A stretch of DNA of 15,167 nucleotides from assembly GCF_946479715.1 (NCBI RefSeq), contig NZ_CAMLHF010000137.1, positions 1 through 15,167 of the forward strand. The letters run 5' to 3'. This document shows, one piece after another, positions 14,273-15,167 of the stretch. The position numbers were made by a program, and so were the translations under genes. Below the pieces are notes generated by a model. The model ran no database searches and was not told the origin of the DNA. It saw only the letters and a list, made by a program, of their open reading frames with translations. Every line of letters begins with the position of its first letter. Within the stretch, counting starts at the first letter, position 1. Source of the DNA: an uncultured Pedobacter sp. (GTDB lineage Bacteria; Bacteroidota; Bacteroidia; Sphingobacteriales; Sphingobacteriaceae).

Positions 14273-14922
14273 TGAATGCGCAATTAACCCTGCTCCGAAC
14301 ACTGGTCATAAAAGAGCTTGATCCAGAATACTTCAATTTAGATGAGTGCCAGATCAATTACTGGATTGAAGAAATCCCGCAGCTAAGGGAACGAATTTTT
14401 ACAGAAATGCAAAATGAGATGTTGGGCGACACAGAGAATAGCCTGGTTGAACGGCACCTTAAGCAGGTTCAGTACGATTGCCTGTATTTAGCTTCCGCGC
14501 TTTGTAAATATGTACAAAACAATTGCTCACCTGCTGCCCTTTACCAGGCGGCAGGTGATTGCATCGATCAGATCCTCACTCATATCGACAACCGTTATTC
14601 TGCCTTCTTTAACTTGCAGAAGTTTGAATATGCGAAACAAGTATCCACAGCAGTACACCCGAGGATCAGGGTTTCGTTTTCTGTAGATGCACTCGCTTAC
14701 TTTTTTAAGTTGTTAAATAAGGCTGGTGGTTTGGATAGTGGCCCCGTTAAACAATTACTCTTAACTGTTTCTAAAAACTTTATAACTCCGGGTATTGGAG
14801 AAGGGTATATCTCCCCTCATAGTCTGGATAATAAATATAGTCTGGTAGTGCAAACTACTGCCCAGAATGTAAGAGCGCTATTGGCAAAGATGTTAAAACT
14901 CTTGGATCAGGAGTTTGGGTAA
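14272..14922 (+). CDS. Hypothetical protein, possibly RteC-like, coupled to the DUF6266 gene
   Basis: A 216-residue, mostly alpha-helical, soluble protein starting inside the preceding stop codon (TAATG at 14270-14274). No firm family is recognised. The second half, RIRVSFSVDALAYFFKLLNKAGGLDSG (about 131-157) followed by LLTVSKNFITP and NVRALLAKMLKLLDQEFG at the end, recalls the C-terminal domain of RteC, a Bacteroidota regulator found with conjugative elements: a strand/helix beginning with a 'LxxLIYALHxxGxxxxG' pattern and ending in a helical 'FLDxLKxxL'. The usual FFK-type N-terminal motif is not clear. The tight coupling suggests the two products act together or in fixed ratio. Function otherwise unknown. 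Confidence 0.75.
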   Translation: MNAQLTLLRTLVIKELDPEYFNLDECQINYWIEEIPQLRERIFTEMQNEMLGDTENSLVERHLKQVQYDCLYLASALCKYVQNNCSPAALYQAAGDCIDQILTHIDNRYSAFFNLQKFEYAKQVSTAVHPRIRVSFSVDALAYFFKLLNKAGGLDSGPVKQLLLTVSKNFITPGIGEGYISPHSLDNKYSLVVQTTAQNVRALLAKMLKLLDQEFG

Positions 14923-14962
14923 AGGGCTGGTTTTGACGATTTTTTAAGAAAAATTTTATTGC

Positions 14963-14989
14963 CCTGCAACATGCTTAAAGCAGGTTTTT
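14963..14989 (+). terminator. Short terminator hairpin after the DUF6266 module
   Basis: cctgc (14963-14967) pairs with gcagg (14980-14984), followed directly by five T. The stem is only 5 pairs, with a 12-nt loop that can add an inner tgctt/aagca pairing. It begins 41 bp after the stop of the preceding gene. Likely a termination or attenuation site between the two modules. Confidence 0.5.
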
Positions 14990-15100
14990 ATAGCGATTTA
15001 CTCAAGAGGTGTACCACCCCCTACCACTGCCACAGCATTTTTATAATCTTTCTCTTTGTGGTGTCATTTGGACATAGGGCACTGCAGGGCTCCAATAGAA

Positions 15101-15121
15101 AGGTGACAAAAAATTAACAGA
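15101..15121 (+). promoter_or_regulatory. Leader box shared with the first DUF6266 gene, copy 2
   Basis: aggtgacaaaaaattaacag followed by a, closely matching 13574-13593. It lies 28 bases before the next start codon. Sequence just upstream (14990-15100) otherwise differs from the first leader, apart from short inverted repeats such as ccaca/tgtgg. Confidence 0.45.
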
Positions 15122-15148
15122 TTTTTTAACATTTAAATTCTTACAGAA

Positions 15149-15167
15149 ATGGGAATTATCAGACAAG
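15149..15167 (+). CDS. Start of a second DUF6266-type gene (cut by window end)
   Basis: Only six codons are visible: ATG GGA ATT ATC AGA CAA, giving MGIIRQ, with a following G. Many DUF6266 proteins begin MGII(R/T)QGI-like before the glycine-rich SGKVG segment. The position after a matching leader box and a terminator supports a second paralogue, but six residues are weak evidence. Confidence 0.5.

Noticed and set aside
1..15167. CRISPR array, tRNA or rRNA genes
   Set aside because: No regularly spaced repeats of 24-40 bp with unique spacers, no cloverleaf and no rRNA sequence were seen. The 24-bp-period repeats at 10592-10658 are too short and contiguous to be a CRISPR.

Overview
The window looks like a chromosomal piece of a Bacteroidota genome, most likely Sphingobacteriaceae (Pedobacter or a relative). 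Evidence: AT-rich spacers, three candidate promoters of the Bacteroidota TAnnTTTG type, a combined polysaccharide co-polymerase/tyrosine kinase, a DUF6266-type protein and a MocR-like regulator. This placement is a judgement from protein style, not from a search.

Positions 2-7708 (minus strand) hold a tightly packed exopolysaccharide (EPS) operon. In transcription order it encodes an outer-membrane export lipoprotein (OPX/Wza type), a Wzc/GumC-type co-polymerase with tyrosine kinase, a Wzx-type flippase, a nitroreductase-fold protein with a long N-terminal extension, a polysaccharide pyruvyl-transferase-family protein, and a short Wzy-like membrane protein whose stop codon is at the window edge. 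Gaps are 1-27 bp. No glycosyltransferase is visible, so the locus probably continues to the left. A 434-bp spacer separates it from glmS (8143-9981, minus), which ends in a strong hairpin terminator. GlmS makes glucosamine-6-phosphate, the UDP-GlcNAc precursor, so it fits metabolically beside an EPS operon but is its own transcription unit.

Positions 9982-10707 have no convincing gene except a possible 61-codon ORF. They contain several perfect inverted repeats and, just before the next gene, direct repeats with an exact 24-bp period. That gene (10708-12195, plus) is a GntR/MocR-type regulator. Its aminotransferase-like domain appears to lack the PLP-binding lysine.

Positions 12273-12959 hold a type II toxin-antitoxin pair, toxin first (RelE/HigB-like, TTG start; then an XRE antitoxin). 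A consensus promoter abuts the toxin start and a hairpin terminator follows. A small minus-strand protein (12968-13150) converges on that terminator.

From about 13150 to the end the window becomes accessory in character. A roughly 490-bp gene-free stretch is rich in inverted repeats, including a long hairpin with mutually exclusive pairings. It leads into a DUF6266-type gene translationally coupled (TAATG) to an unrecognised, possibly RteC-like gene. After a terminator and a second leader, another gene begins at 15149 with a start that also looks like DUF6266. A short box (aggtgNC...aaaaattRacaga) is shared by both leaders. This repeated leader + DUF6266 module is the best candidate for something not yet described.
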